Positions 22,677 to 33,139 of a stretch of DNA of 64,000 nt are shown piece by piece; the stretch's first letter is position 1, and each line of letters starts with the position of its first letter. The notes under the pieces were generated by a model. It had not been told where the DNA came from and did no database searches. It saw only the letters and a program-made list of their open reading frames with translations. Origin of the DNA: Meandrina meandrites (taxonomy: Eukaryota; Cnidaria; Anthozoa; Scleractinia; Meandrinidae); the NCBI GenBank assembly GCA_963693305.1, contig OY855906.1, positions 22,721,789 through 22,785,788 on the forward strand, given 5' to 3'. The position numbers and the translations under genes were made by a program.

Positions 22677-25600
22677 ATGGAGCTTAAAATATGCTCTCTT
22701 AATGTAAGAGGCTTGGGAGACATGCTAAAGAGAAGGGAAATGTTCTCTTGGCTCAGGGCAAAAAACAGCTCTATTTATTTTCTACAAGAAGTCCATTGCT
22801 GCGAGAGCACGTCCACTATGTGGTCGGCAGAATGGGGGTACAAATCCTTTTTTAGTTACTGTACAGGCGCTAAGGCAGGAGTTGCAATTCTATTCAATAA
22901 TACATTCGATTTCGAAATGAAACGAGTGTACTGTGATCCTAATGGACGATTCATTATTTGTGACATCCAAACCAACCAAAAGTATATAACGCTGGCCACC
23001 ATTTACGCTCCCAGCGACGATGACGCAGCTTTCTTCGAAGGCTTCTTCGAGCATTTATCAGATTTTCAATGTGAAGAAGTAGTTATTGGTGGCGATTTCA
23101 ACTTAGTGCTTAATTTAGATAAAGACAAGAAAGGTGGCGTCGCAAGAACACACAATAATTCAGTTAGGATCGTTCAGGAATTTATGGAAAACTTAGATTT
23201 AATTGATGCTTGGAGAGTGCTACATCCCGATTCCCTAAGATACACTTGGCGCCGACGGAAACCCGAAATTCAATGCCGACTAGACTTTTTTCTTGTTAGC
23301 CAAAGCTTAAAGTGTAATGTTATGCGCGCCGATATTTTGACAGGATACAAAACAGACCACTCAATGATCGATATCAGGATAGCTGTTCATTCGAATCCAA
23401 GAGGACCAGGTTTTTGGAAACTTAATACTTCTTTCTTGAAAGAAATTGAATACGTTAACCAAATAAAATCAACAATCCAAGCTGTTAAAGAAGAATATCA
23501 AAATGATGACACTGTGAACCACGCATTATTGTGGGAGATGATAAAAGTGAAAATCCGAGAACAATCATTAAAATATGCAGCTGCCAAAAAAGCTAAAATT
23601 TTAAAACATGAAGAAGAGCTAGAAAAAGCAATTAACAACTTGCAAATATATATGGAAACAACAAGCGACGAGGAAAATGCAAAACAAGTTGGGGCTCAGG
23701 AATTAGAAAGAGAAAAGGCAGAATTGGAGAATATAATCGAGTACCGCACCAAAGGTGCAATCTTAAGATCGAAATGTAGATGGTATAATGAGGGAGGAAG
23801 AAATACAAAATACTTTTTAAACATGGAAAAAATGCACTACAAACAGGGAGTAATAAGTCAGCTAAAAATTAATGACGATGAAACAGTAAACACTGACAAA
23901 GAAATCCTAAATCAGTGTGAATCCTTTTACAGAAATCTATATAGCTCTCATATGAATATCAACGACACTTATGTTAATGACATGTTTTTCGACGAGAATA
24001 ATACTAAGGTACTGAACCCAGACGAGCAAATGTCATGCGAAGGCCTGCTGACCGAAGAGGAATGTTTACAAGCCTTAAAAAATACAGAAACAAATAAAAC
24101 ACCAGGCTCAGACGGAATACCTGCCGAATTTTATAAAGTTTTCTGGAACGATTTGTCGGACTTACTTGTTAATTCGATTAATTTTGCATATCAAACTGGT
24201 CAATTTTCGGTAACCCAGAGACGCGGAATCATTAAATTAATCCCCAAAAAAGATGCAGAACCATACTTCACTAAGAACTGGAGACCAATAACTCTTTTGA
24301 ACTGCGACTACAAATTCGCGACCAAAGCTATTGCAAACAGACTAAAAAAAGTTCTACCGAACCTTGTAGATAATGATCAAACTGGATTTCTTAAAGGTAG
24401 GTTTATCGGGGAGAATATTAGACTCATTGACAGTATAATTCATTACGCAACGGCTAACAAAGCCCCTGGTCTTTTACTTTTTCTTGACTTCGAAAAAGCA
24501 TTTGATACAGTAGAGTGGCCTTTCATTCAAAAAACATTTAAATATTACAACTTTGGACAATCACTAATCAACTGGATTAAACTATGCTACCATAACACAG
24601 AAAGATGCATTCTCAATAACGGATGGGCCAGCGACTTTTTTAAGCTCGAAAGAGGAGTAAGGCAGGGCTGCCCCCTTTCTCCGTATCTTTTTATTCTCTG
24701 TGTTGAGGTTCTAGCGGATGCAATCAGGAAAAACCAAAATGTCAAAGGCATCTTTGTGAATGGAATTGAAATAAAAATTAGTCAGTATGCAGATGACACC
24801 ACTTTAATACTCGATGGTTCCAAGGAATCTGTTACATCTTCTCTGCATATATTGGATAATTTTCAACGGATATCTGGCCTTAAATTAAATAATAAAAAGA
24901 CGGAAGCCCTTTGGATCGGTCCTAATGCCGAAAAAGAAGACAAATTATGCCCAGAAAGAGACCTAAAATGGGTTAAAGGAAAGACCAAAGCTCTTGGAGT
25001 ATGGTTCTCGACTAATCCTGACCTAACAGTAGAGCTGAACTACAACGAAAAATTGATAAAAATAAAAAATAGCCTAAGCTGTTGGGAGTGTCGTCGACTT
25101 ACCCTTTTTGGCAAAATCACTGTTCTAAAAAGTTTAATTGCGTCCCAACTTGTATACATTTTGTCTCCCCTCACGACTTATCACCGTGTCTTAAGGGAAA
25201 TAAATAGGCTCTTCTATGATTTCTTATGGAACGGCAAAGGCCGGCGACAAAATCAAGAGGGAAGTAATGATTAATGACTATGAAAAAGGCGGCTTAAAAA
25301 TGATTGATATTGAATCCTTCAATAAAGGATTGAAAACTACCTGGGTCAAAAAATATACTGATGTAAACAATCACGGAAAATGGAAACATTTTTTTGACTT
25401 AGAACTCCGGAACTACGGTGGCAGAGCCTTTTTCAGCGGCAACCTTAGCAAAAAAGACTTGTCAAAGTATGTCAATTTATCCTATCCATTTATTGTGGAA
25501 ATCTTAAATATCTGGACTGAAATCACTTACGAGAATAATACAGACCATTTTCGCTCTCAGAGCCTTTGGCACAACTCCCTTATAAGAATTGATAACAGAC

Positions 25601-26412
25601 CAATCTTCTACAAAAAATGGCAGCAAAAAGGGATTAACAGGGTTTCGCATTTGATGAAAGATTCAGACACCTTCCTATCCTTTTCTGAATTCAAAGATCG
25701 GTATGGTATCACTGAAACAAATTATCTTGCTTTTTATGGGCTGTTATCCGCTATAAAAAAAATCAAAGTACCTTTGCACAATAATACAAATATACAATAC
25801 GAAAGCTTTTATACGAAATTTATGAAAGCAAGTAAACCAAGCAGACAGGCCTATAAAAAAATAATTGGTCTTAAACAAAGGTGTCCAACCAAGAGTCAAG
25901 AAAAATGGGCTACGGATTGTGCCTTTGAAGCCCATGAACCAATAGACTGGAGTGCGGCGTACCAGCTATCTTTTCAGTGTACAAAATCTACAAAACTAAT
26001 TGTATTTCAATTCAAATTGCTGCATAGACGACTGGCGACTAATGATTTTCTTAAAAAAGTAGGAATAAAAGATAACGATCTCTGCAGTTTCTGCAAAACT
26101 GAGAAGGAAAGCCTAATTCATCTTTTCTGGTCCTGTAGAGTTGTCTCTACCTTCTGGCAAAACTTTAAGGAGCTTCTTGTAAGCCAAAATCTTGCGTTGA
26201 GAACATACAACCTTTCTTTAAATATAGTCTTAGGCCTAAGGCCAGACAAATCAAAGAATAAACAGAAACTTAATTTTAATCTTCTTGTGGCGAGATATTA
26301 TATATGGTCGTGTAGGACACGCAACTTGCCCCCTGAAATGAAACATTTCTCTGTCTTTCTGGCATGTTACAACAGCCTCAAAACTGGAGCAGCGTCAAAT
26401 GATAATCTTTAG
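22677..26412 (+). pseudogene. LINE ORF2: AP endonuclease plus reverse transcriptase, frameshifted
   Basis: Starts at ATG 22677. Residues 1-240 form an AP-type endonuclease that nicks target DNA: KICSLNVRGLG, LQEVH (catalytic Glu), YAPSDDD, GGDFN, RLDFFLVS and TDHSMI are all present. The RT follows: TPGSDGIPAEFYK, RPITLLNCDYK, FLDFEKAFDTVEW (motif A), GVRQGCPLSPYLF (motif B) and the catalytic QYADDTTL. The first frame ends at 25274; translation continues in another frame from about 25216, so there is a 1-base indel near 25240. The second frame carries the C-terminal domain ending in a zinc knuckle, C-x2-C...H-x4-C (LCSFCKTEKESLIHLFWSC). The endonuclease and RT motifs look intact, so the copy was active fairly recently. 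An L1/Tx1 clade is my best fit. Confidence 0.88.
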
Positions 26413-26714
26413 AAATCTAAGTGGGTGATAATTATAATTAAACGTATTTACCAACAAGCAACTGTAAAAAAAAATGAAGAAAACCCTAAGGCTAACACTG
26501 TGCACGGATATTATTGTACTGTAGGTCAACCTTAGCAAGTGTTGCACTTGTTAGTATTGTAAGTACCGTGTATGTAAGTAGTAAGTAGTCTTTTTAATTA
26601 ATTAATTAATTAATTAATAATACAATGAAACTTATTGTAGTGTAAGTAATGCAAGTAATTGTATTGTTAGTAATTATCCATTAAGTGATGTAGGTAATTG
26701 TCCCATAAGTAATG

Positions 26715-26719
26715 TAAGT
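26715..26719. other. Left target-site duplication of the Polinton
   Basis: TAAGT (TAAGTA if the left end starts at 26721) matches TAAGT(A) at 42193-42198 directly outside the right TIR. Known Polintons duplicate 6 bp. Confidence 0.7.
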
Positions 26720-27034
26720 AGTAGTATAGTCGGAGTCTATCAAATACCACTTTGGGTTGGGGCGGGACTTGGGAGTTTTTAAACGTCTGTTAATCAAAAG
26801 CAAAAGCTAAACCCCGCTCACATAGCTCGCGCGGTTCATCTTTTGCTTTTGATTAACAGACGTTTAAAACCACCCAAGGTCAACCCAAAGATAGTATTTG
26901 ATAGACTCCGACTATACTACTTATTTAAAAAGAGAAAACCCCGCCGGTTGTGGGATAAACCCCACTATGGAAAAACAACTGCGGGTCGGGTCTGGAGCAC
27001 AAGCAATTAGAGAATTGACACCGTGCAGTATAAA
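26720..27034. repeat. Polinton left TIR, outer 202 bp palindromic
   Basis: Matches 41878-42192 inverted, with one visible difference (GCAAAAGC versus GCAGAAGC). The outer part, 26720-26921, is itself an imperfect palindrome: it begins AGTAGTATAGTCGGAGTC, ends with the reverse complement, and the inner arm AAACGTCTGTTAATCAAAAG is mirrored around a centre near 26820. The inner part holds a GTGGGATAAACCCCAC hairpin (26950-26965) and an ATG (26967) opening a short frame (MEKQLRVGSG) shared with the right TIR; on this side it ends after 27 codons. Confidence 0.92.
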
Positions 27035-27113
27035 AAGTTTTTTCAATTAGAGAATTACCGCCTTAAGATTATATTAATTAATTTTCAAAAAAATATTTTT
27101 TCTATAATATACA

Positions 27114-28082
27114 ATGGACGAAATAGACTTCAAATCTTTGGAAGATGTCGACTTTGAAGCTTTGGAAGAAGAACTTTCGAAAATAGACCCAGCAGAGTTG
27201 CGCTATTTATCACAATTACTTTCAGAAAACGTGCCTGCGGTTAAAAAGATAATTAAGAATGTGCTGGACACACCAGTTTCAGAAGAAACACAGAAGCATT
27301 TACAACCTCCTTTACAACCAAAACCTTACCAACCAATACCACCACCAAGAAATAGGAACAGAAGACAACAACTTTTGAGACAATTTGATCCCTTTCCACC
27401 CCAGACCATTCGAAATGTGACAGACTACCAGAATGAGATTCTGAATCTGTACGACGTCACAAAATTTGAGGGTGAAGAGAGCAAAGGTCGGCGTTATATT
27501 CGGTGGCGCTTCGTAAGAGATCTAGAAAAAGACCTCACACCAAATTTTATGGAAAAAATAAGAGAGAGCGTGAGGACATCATTTTACATCAGGCACGTTT
27601 ATTCGTATATGTTGCGTAACATTGAAGACGGAACCGTACTATTCTACTACACCAACAAAGGCTCCCCTTGGATGAACGCATATGGAGAAGCGGAGAATTG
27701 GTTAATTAATATGGAGACAAAACGTCTGGATGCAGATAGTATCGAAAGACCAAACACAAAGTGGATCTTCGATGGTCATTTTAATGTTGATGTAAAGGTT
27801 GTGCTTGACCGTCAACCACTGATGGGAACAGGACCCTTACCAGACTGGCTGCGAAACCTTGCACACGCAGCGAGAGGACAAGCAATGGTGGCATTAGATA
27901 CCTATAGAGATAACATGTGTCTATGGCGTTGTATTGCTGTGCACAGAGGAGCTAGGCCAGATCGAAGTACAAAAGTAGCACAAGGTCTAGCCAAGAGTTT
28001 CTTCAAGCTCAGGAATACGCCGACGGACTGTTCAAAAACATCTCTGAACGAATTAGAAAAGGTGGAAATTGCATCTGAATAA
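27114..28082 (+). CDS. PolB N-terminal region (5' part of a broken gene)
   Basis: ATG 27114 follows a TATAATATA box by 4 bases. The 322 codons begin with acidic Asp/Glu repeats (FKSLEDVDFEALEEEL), then a Pro/Gln-rich linker (about residues 65-85), then a folded region ending with a Cys/Trp segment (DNMCLWRCIAVHRGARP near residue 285-300) that corresponds in position to NECLKWALRAALFP in the PolB fragment at 17.4 kb. This is the leader typical of Polinton/adintovirus PolB; it may include the terminal-protein-like region that primes replication, but I see no direct proof. The frame stops at 28082, and the polymerase proper continues in another frame at 28147, so a frameshift and stop codons separate the two parts. 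Confidence 0.75.
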   Translation: MDEIDFKSLEDVDFEALEEELSKIDPAELRYLSQLLSENVPAVKKIIKNVLDTPVSEETQKHLQPPLQPKPYQPIPPPRNRNRRQQLLRQFDPFPPQTIRNVTDYQNEILNLYDVTKFEGEESKGRRYIRWRFVRDLEKDLTPNFMEKIRESVRTSFYIRHVYSYMLRNIEDGTVLFYYTNKGSPWMNAYGEAENWLINMETKRLDADSIERPNTKWIFDGHFNVDVKVVLDRQPLMGTGPLPDWLRNLAHAARGQAMVALDTYRDNMCLWRCIAVHRGARPDRSTKVAQGLAKSFFKLRNTPTDCSKTSLNELEKVEIASE

Positions 28083-28146
28083 GGGCACTGCTTTCTCAGG
28101 TTGGCTAGGAATCAGAGTTTATGAGCCTGAGCGTGTAGGAACTTAA

Positions 28147-31065
28147 GTGGTATGGCATCTCAAAAGAAACCCTGCTGCACAGTTAAAAAATATAATGACA
28201 ATAGGAATTTTTGGAGAGCACGCATTCTTAATAAAAGATATTGCAAAGTTAGCAAAAACTAATGCATGCATCCATTGCAACGCAAGATTCACAAAGGCTT
28301 GCAACCTTCAACGTCATGCAGAAAGGTGTGCCCAAGGGAAAACTGTAATAGATTGTCCAGGTGAAAAGGTTGAAGCACCAGAGACAGCTTATGAGAAAGC
28401 ATTTTATCCAAAGCATCAAGCATCCAAAGAATCAATAAGGTGGTTTGAGTATGTAGCAAAGCATTGGAAAATCCGAATTCACCACGCAATGTCCGGGCAT
28501 GGAGGAGAGCGTTGGATAGAGCGCGCACCTGTAGATGGATACAACCCTGAGAAAAAGATAGTGTTTCAATACCACGGATGCTACTGGCACGGTTGTCGAA
28601 AATGTTACCCTGATCGTGACAAAATCATTGACCGTGGTGACAAAACTCGCGAAGACCTTTACATAGCAACAAAGAAGCGCACAGCTTATCTTAGGAAGGC
28701 TGGCTACAAGGTAATTGAGTGTTGGGCATGTCAAGTTGGAGAAAACTTTGTTGAACAACTACCAAAAACCCAAACAAAAAACTACCCTCACGCGATCTTC
28801 TACGATTTTGAGTCGTATGGCGACAAAAATCAGCGGAAGGAGCCGACGGATAATCTCACAATCGAGAACGCACACATACCAATCTCAGTGAGCATCGGTG
28901 ATACCCTTGAAAGAGAGCCAACTCACATCTGTGACAGAGATCCCGCAGAGATGGTCCGCAAGTTTATGGAAGAGCTGGAGAGACGCGGAAAAAACATCCG
29001 GTCCAAAGTAAGAGATGAATTTATGCCAGCAGACGTAAACCTGCTGCCAAAAGACCAGAGGAAAAAAATAGAAGAATGGTGTGACCAGGTCCCAGTCACC
29101 GGATTCAACTCCGGGACTTACGATCTGAATCTAATCAAAAAGTACTTCGCAGAGCGCCTTGCGGACACAACCAACAAAGTAAGAGTGGCAAAGAACGGAA
29201 ACAAAATCATGTTCTTACTCACTTGTGGCTTCCGTTTTCTTGACATAATCAACTACCTAGGTCCGGGAACCAGTTATGAGAAATGGGTAAAAACCTACGA
29301 ATGCAAGACAGTAAAATCATGGTTTCCATACGAGTGGTTTGACAGACCAGAAAAGCTGGGTTACCCAGGATTACCGGATTATATGGATTGGTATTCAAAG
29401 TTGAAAGGAGACTTTGTGCTGAAACTGTCAGAATGGAAAGCCTGCAAGAAGCTTTTCCGAGAAAAGGGAATGAAAACCTTCAAAGACTGGGTGCGTTACT
29501 ACAATAATCTAGATGTGGCTCCCGGACTTGAGGCGCTGCAAAAAATGAAAAACTTCTACACTGAGAAGGGAATCGACATCATGAAAGACGCAGTCAGCAT
29601 CCCAGGTGTGAGTTTACATTACTTGCTCAAGGGAGCTATTGATCGTAACGCGGAGCTTTACAGCCCAAGCAAAGAAGCATATAGTATGTTGAAAGAAGCC
29701 GTTGTCGGAGGTCCGAGCCTCGTTTTCACAAGGATCCACGAAGTTGTTAAAACAAGAATTAGATCACATCAAATAGCAGAACCACAACTTTGCAAAAACA
29801 TCCTCAGATATGACGCCAACGCCCTATATCTTTCAGCCATGCTAAGAGAAATGCCTTGCGGAAAGGAAAGGGTTGTACACTACGAAGACGAGTACCAAAT
29901 AAATAGCGCTCCAGTACTAACACATAGGCTCAAAGAAAAAAGCTGGTTCGGGTTTGCTGAAATAGATATAGAGATTCCGAAGCACTTACACAAAAAGTTC
30001 GAGGAAATGTGTCCGTTCTTCTACAACAAAGTGGTGCCAGCTAAAGCTGTCCCCGAGCATATGCTTAAATACTTGCGTGATACAGGAAGAAAACGCGGAG
30101 AAGATAAGAAACTCATGGGAACGTTGTCAGCACAGAGGATGCTTGTATACGCCCCTCTACTACTCTGGTATGTGAATCACGGTGCAGTTATCAAAAGGGT
30201 TTATCGGACAATTGACTACACACCGGCAAAGATCTTTCCCTGGTTCGTGGAACAAGTCACGGAGGCTCGCCGGACAGGAGATGTAGAAAAAAGCAAAGCA
30301 CTGCTGGCCGAGGTGTTCAAACTGTTGGGAAACAGTGGGTACGGAAAGCTCATCGAAGCCTTGGAGCGGCAAACAAACGTCATTTATACAAAAGACGAGA
30401 AGGTAGTTGACAGAGCCTTGCGAAGCGCGTATTTCTCAGATCTTGATGAGATTGGGGAGGCGTATGAGTTAGAAAGTCGAAAGCCACGGATTACAATAAG
30501 AAGACCGTTTCAGATTGGAATCGCTGTCTATCAGCTGGCAAAGCTGCGTATGTTAGAATTCTATTACGACTTCCTAGACAGATATTTTGACAGAAAAGAT
30601 TTCGAGCTGATACAGATGGACACGGACAGCAACTATATAGCCATCTCTGGTAAGAAACTCGAGGACATTGTACGACCGGAGCTTAAAGCAGAATTCGAGG
30701 CGCAAAAAAAGAATTGGCTAGCATGGGACAAGTGGAGCGGGAGAACGCCGGGTCTGTTTAAGCTGGAGTGTGAGGGGAACCGGATGATTGCGCTCTGCTC
30801 AAAATGTTATTTCATTGACGACCAGGGTGAAAAAAAGAAGTTCAGCACAAAGGGGATGTCTAAGAAGCAAAACGAGATAACCTGGCAGCGTTTCAAGGCA
30901 GGGTTGGAAGGCAACAAGGATATGGCAACAAACAGAGGTTTCCGGATGCGGGATGGGAATATAGTAACTTACGAGCAGCAGAAGCTGGGGTTGAGTGCTT
31001 ATTATGACAAACGATGGGTGCTGCCCGACGGAATACACACCGAACCAATCGAATATCACATTTAG
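28147..31065 (+). CDS. polB: Protein-primed DNA polymerase B (exonuclease and polymerase domains)
   Basis: Copies the element DNA in the host nucleus or factory. The 972-codon frame starts right after a stop codon with GTG and has no ATG start of its own; it is the 3' part of the gene begun at 27114. Seen in order: C2H2-like zinc finger (C41-x2-C44...H57-x3-C61); a YHGCYWHGC segment (142-150) resembling the core of Vsr/restriction-like endonucleases; Exo I D220-x-E222; Exo II (FNSGTYDLN, 320-328); Exo III Y-x4-D456; polymerase motif A (YDANALY, D556); motif B (KLLGNSGYG, about 725-733); motif C DTDS (825-828); and a downstream SKCYFI segment. All catalytic residues look present. It converges on the integrase, the two stop codons overlapping by two bases. 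Confidence 0.92.
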   Translation: MVWHLKRNPAAQLKNIMTIGIFGEHAFLIKDIAKLAKTNACIHCNARFTKACNLQRHAERCAQGKTVIDCPGEKVEAPETAYEKAFYPKHQASKESIRWFEYVAKHWKIRIHHAMSGHGGERWIERAPVDGYNPEKKIVFQYHGCYWHGCRKCYPDRDKIIDRGDKTREDLYIATKKRTAYLRKAGYKVIECWACQVGENFVEQLPKTQTKNYPHAIFYDFESYGDKNQRKEPTDNLTIENAHIPISVSIGDTLEREPTHICDRDPAEMVRKFMEELERRGKNIRSKVRDEFMPADVNLLPKDQRKKIEEWCDQVPVTGFNSGTYDLNLIKKYFAERLADTTNKVRVAKNGNKIMFLLTCGFRFLDIINYLGPGTSYEKWVKTYECKTVKSWFPYEWFDRPEKLGYPGLPDYMDWYSKLKGDFVLKLSEWKACKKLFREKGMKTFKDWVRYYNNLDVAPGLEALQKMKNFYTEKGIDIMKDAVSIPGVSLHYLLKGAIDRNAELYSPSKEAYSMLKEAVVGGPSLVFTRIHEVVKTRIRSHQIAEPQLCKNILRYDANALYLSAMLREMPCGKERVVHYEDEYQINSAPVLTHRLKEKSWFGFAEIDIEIPKHLHKKFEEMCPFFYNKVVPAKAVPEHMLKYLRDTGRKRGEDKKLMGTLSAQRMLVYAPLLLWYVNHGAVIKRVYRTIDYTPAKIFPWFVEQVTEARRTGDVEKSKALLAEVFKLLGNSGYGKLIEALERQTNVIYTKDEKVVDRALRSAYFSDLDEIGEAYELESRKPRITIRRPFQIGIAVYQLAKLRMLEFYYDFLDRYFDRKDFELIQMDTDSNYIAISGKKLEDIVRPELKAEFEAQKKNWLAWDKWSGRTPGLFKLECEGNRMIALCSKCYFIDDQGEKKKFSTKGMSKKQNEITWQRFKAGLEGNKDMATNRGFRMRDGNIVTYEQQKLGLSAYYDKRWVLPDGIHTEPIEYHI

Positions 31066-32051
31066 TTCAAGTTAGCTGGAGGTAATTGTGTGTTTGGAGG
31101 CACAACAAGCAGTTCTTCACGCACGAAGCCGCGCTTGGGCCCGTCGTGCAAATAGTAGAGAACGAGCTGATTCGGTTTGGTAAAAGAACGTTCAATGTTG
31201 TAAACTTTCAAAGACCAGATTGGATCAGTGGCTCTTTTCAAACCACCTTCAAGCTCACCAGGTTGGTACAAATACCTAACATTAACGATGGATGGGAGCT
31301 TTTTTTCATTCAAACCAACAGGTCTCAAATATTTAGTTGACGGCTTGGAAGTCACAACCTTTTCTTTGATTGCGGCAGCAGGTTTCATGCCAATCAACCG
31401 AGTGACTTGGTTGTTCAGAGCAGAAATAACTGCAGGAAGCCTTTTTACCCATGCCCGAGACCGCTGACCCTCAGGCATGCGCATTTCAATGGCGTACTGG
31501 TGCCCGAACAAGCGCTCGGCCAGGGTGCGGTTAAAACGTTCAACGATAGCTTGGTCTCTATGAATTTCAGGGTGGCCGCGTCTGATTAACGTTTTGTGCT
31601 TCTCCATTTCTTTTGTAACAGCACCCATAAATTCGCGCCCAGGATCAATCTGCAACCTCTGTGGCCACTTCAGAGCTCCACGTGTATAAATTGTCTTAAA
31701 AGCTTTGGCAACCTCATCACAGGTTTTAGAGGTTAAGGGTTCAACTTCTTTGAATCTGCTAGCAACATCAACAACGGTAAGCGCGTATTTGTAAGTGCTA
31801 CGGCCCAGTTTGTCGTGCGGCAGAAAAAGAAGGTCTGCCTGATGCACTTTGTTGGGTGTAGGCACGTCGAATTTTGGGCGAGGAATGTAGCGCGGAGCGG
31901 GGAGGTAGATCTGCCAGAGCGCTTGTTTGAACAACCATTCTTTAGCAATAACTTCAGGAACTTTTGCAGCGGCCGCTAATTTTTTAATGGCAGAGATACC
32001 TTTCCAGTAACCTTGTGGGCTGTAGTAACGTCGCTCCAATTTTCTGTCCAT
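31062..32051 (-). CDS. int: Retroviral-type integrase (DD35E)
   Basis: ATG at 32051, 329 residues. The catalytic triad is visible as D73 (HQADLLFLP), D136 (QIDPGREFMG) and E171 (QAIVERFNRTL), a spacing of exactly 35 between the last two, as in retroviral and Polinton integrases. The C-terminus (ATDPIWSLKVYNI...FVREELLVV) matches the chromodomain-like tail found in Polinton integrases. It would insert the linear element at a staggered cut and create the short target duplication. No N-terminal HHCC zinc finger is evident. Divergent from the gene at 32080, the two sharing a 28-bp AT-rich region with TATATA. Confidence 0.93.
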   Translation of the reverse strand: MDRKLERRYYSPQGYWKGISAIKKLAAAAKVPEVIAKEWLFKQALWQIYLPAPRYIPRPKFDVPTPNKVHQADLLFLPHDKLGRSTYKYALTVVDVASRFKEVEPLTSKTCDEVAKAFKTIYTRGALKWPQRLQIDPGREFMGAVTKEMEKHKTLIRRGHPEIHRDQAIVERFNRTLAERLFGHQYAIEMRMPEGQRSRAWVKRLPAVISALNNQVTRLIGMKPAAAIKEKVVTSKPSTKYLRPVGLNEKKLPSIVNVRYLYQPGELEGGLKRATDPIWSLKVYNIERSFTKPNQLVLYYLHDGPKRGFVREELLVVPPNTQLPPANLN

Positions 32052-32079
32052 TTAAATAATTATGCGCGGACATATATAC

Positions 32080-32337
32080 ATGGCTACAAAAATGAGTTTG
32101 GGTAACCCTTACGAAGGGGTGTGGGGTTTACCCCACCGTGAACAGCTAAAAAAAGAGCTTAACGAAATGTTGCTGAAAAAGCAGGAAGCGATAATAAAAG
32201 AAATCAAACCGGAAAAAGATCTTGACGACCTTTACGAGTGGGAACCCCACTCTGAGCAAGAAGGGGTGTGGGATTCACCTCCACAGCCAAAACTATGGCA
32301 TTTAATCAATGTACTAAAAAAACCGGCATTTCTTTAG
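32080..32337 (+). CDS. Small hydrophilic Polinton protein, unknown function
   Basis: I choose ATG 32080 because a CATATATAC box ends directly at it, the pattern seen at other starts of this element; an upstream in-frame ATG at 32062 would place the box inside the gene. About 85 residues, rich in Lys/Glu, with a helical middle (KKELNEMLLKKQEAIIKEIK) and two EGVW motifs. A GTGGGGTTTACCCCAC hairpin lies inside the coding region at 32121-32136 and a weaker version near 32255, so the duplicated EGVW motifs appear to derive from that repeat. It overlaps the next gene by 40 bases in another frame. Confidence 0.5.
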   Translation: MATKMSLGNPYEGVWGLPHREQLKKELNEMLLKKQEAIIKEIKPEKDLDDLYEWEPHSEQEGVWDSPPQPKLWHLINVLKKPAFL

Positions 32338-32675
32338 AACAGGTCGGTGACCAAATGGGGTTGCGTTTTTTGGGCAATATCATTCACCAGTTCAAGCTGT
32401 TAAAGCCCGGGTCGTGTAACTACGTTTGTTTTTTATACAACTATTTTCAAAAGGTCTCACCTATCGATTGGCCGGCGAAAAATGCAATACTGGAAAAGCT
32501 CACGAAAAGTTTGCCGAAGATAGAACAAACCAGAAATAAAGCGGAAAAAAGTTTCAACAAATGGTGGAGAGAAGAAATGTTTAAACAAATTATTTATTAC
32601 CGGTATCGGGTTGTGGTTTTGAGGCGGGCCCGTCAGTGTGGTTTGAAAAACGCAGTTTTGTCTTTTGAGAAGTAA
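32298..32675 (+). CDS. Polinton protein of unknown function
   Basis: ATG 32298 (MAFNQCTKKTGISLEQVG) gives 125 residues; an upstream in-frame alternative exists but would overlap the previous gene more. It has an N-terminal half with mixed alpha/beta character and two Cys (GSCNYVCFLYNYF), then a basic helical C-terminus (KAEKSFNKWWREEMF; VVVLRRARQ). No family recognised. Its 3' end overlaps the convergent membrane-protein gene by 86 bases. Confidence 0.5.
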   Translation, partial: AFNQCTKKTGISLEQVGDQMGLRFLGNIIHQFKLLKPGSCNYVCFLYNYFQKVSPIDWPAKNAILEKLTKSLPKIEQTRNKAEKSFNKWWREEMFKQIIYYRYRVVVLRRARQCGLKNAVLSFEK

Positions 32676-33105
32676 AGGTGTTGTACTTTTTGACAATATC
32701 TTGATACTCACCGTCAGAGATTACACCATCTTCAAGAGCGGTTGACATGAGAGAGTTGATCGTGCTGAGCGTTTCTTCAGCCAGGGTCTGTATTTTTTCG
32801 TGTTTTTTCGCTTTGCGCAGGAAAAATTTGATGGTGACGCTGCAGGAGGTTGACACCAATGAAAGCACGGCGGCGGTTGCGATTAAAGGCCCCCCAACAA
32901 CAATACCAACCGCAGAAAGAGAAGCGGCGAGCCCAGAGCCGGTAAGAATGGTCGCGACTCGGCCTGTTAATGCACATACCGTTTGGCAACGTGTGTGCCA
33001 CCGTTTGAATTTGGCTGAGGTTTTGTAGTAGTGCACCAACTGGTTTTCTAAATTTGTTTTGATCAATTCTATTTCAGCCCGCCTGAATTTTGTTGCAGAA
33101 TCCAT
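32590..33105 (-). CDS. Polinton membrane protein with hydrophobic central segments
   Basis: ATG 33105, 171 residues, preceded by ATATATAG five bases upstream. Residues about 49-97 are strongly hydrophobic (VATILTGSGLAASLSAVGIV then GPLIATAAVLSLVS), enough for two membrane-spanning helices. The C-terminal part (KKHEKIQTLAEETL; ALEDGVISDGEYQDIV) matches a pattern that I associate with a widespread Polinton small membrane protein of unknown role. It lies at the distal end of the minus-strand virion gene block, and a virion or host-membrane role is an inference from position. Confidence 0.65.
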   Translation of the reverse strand: MDSATKFRRAEIELIKTNLENQLVHYYKTSAKFKRWHTRCQTVCALTGRVATILTGSGLAASLSAVGIVVGGPLIATAAVLSLVSTSCSVTIKFFLRKAKKHEKIQTLAEETLSTINSLMSTALEDGVISDGEYQDIVKKYNTFTSQKTKLRFSNHTDGPASKPQPDTGNK

Positions 33106-33139
33106 TTTCTATATATGTGTGTTAAAAATGTCACATATT

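Larger units (their letters stand above)
19172..26720 (+). mobile_element. L1/Tx1-like LINE, 5' and coding part
   Basis: The 5' end is placed at CCTACAACCAATTTC because a second, partial copy at 42715 begins at the same base with unrelated sequence before it. Order: 5' UTR, ORF1 (20759), ORF2 (22677-26412), then an AT-rich 3' UTR with (TTAA)n at about 26595-26620 and GTAAGTA-like boxes. The 3' UTR is interrupted by the Polinton at 26720 and resumes at 42193, ending in AATAAA plus an A run at 42246. Removing the insertions leaves a LINE of about 5.8 kb, normal for L1. Two MITEs sit in the 5' UTR and between the ORFs. Both ORFs carry a disabling change. Confidence 0.85.

Noticed and set aside
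28289..31059. Several minus-strand frames opposite PolB
   Set aside because: They have no domain similarity, and the plus strand carries all polymerase motifs.
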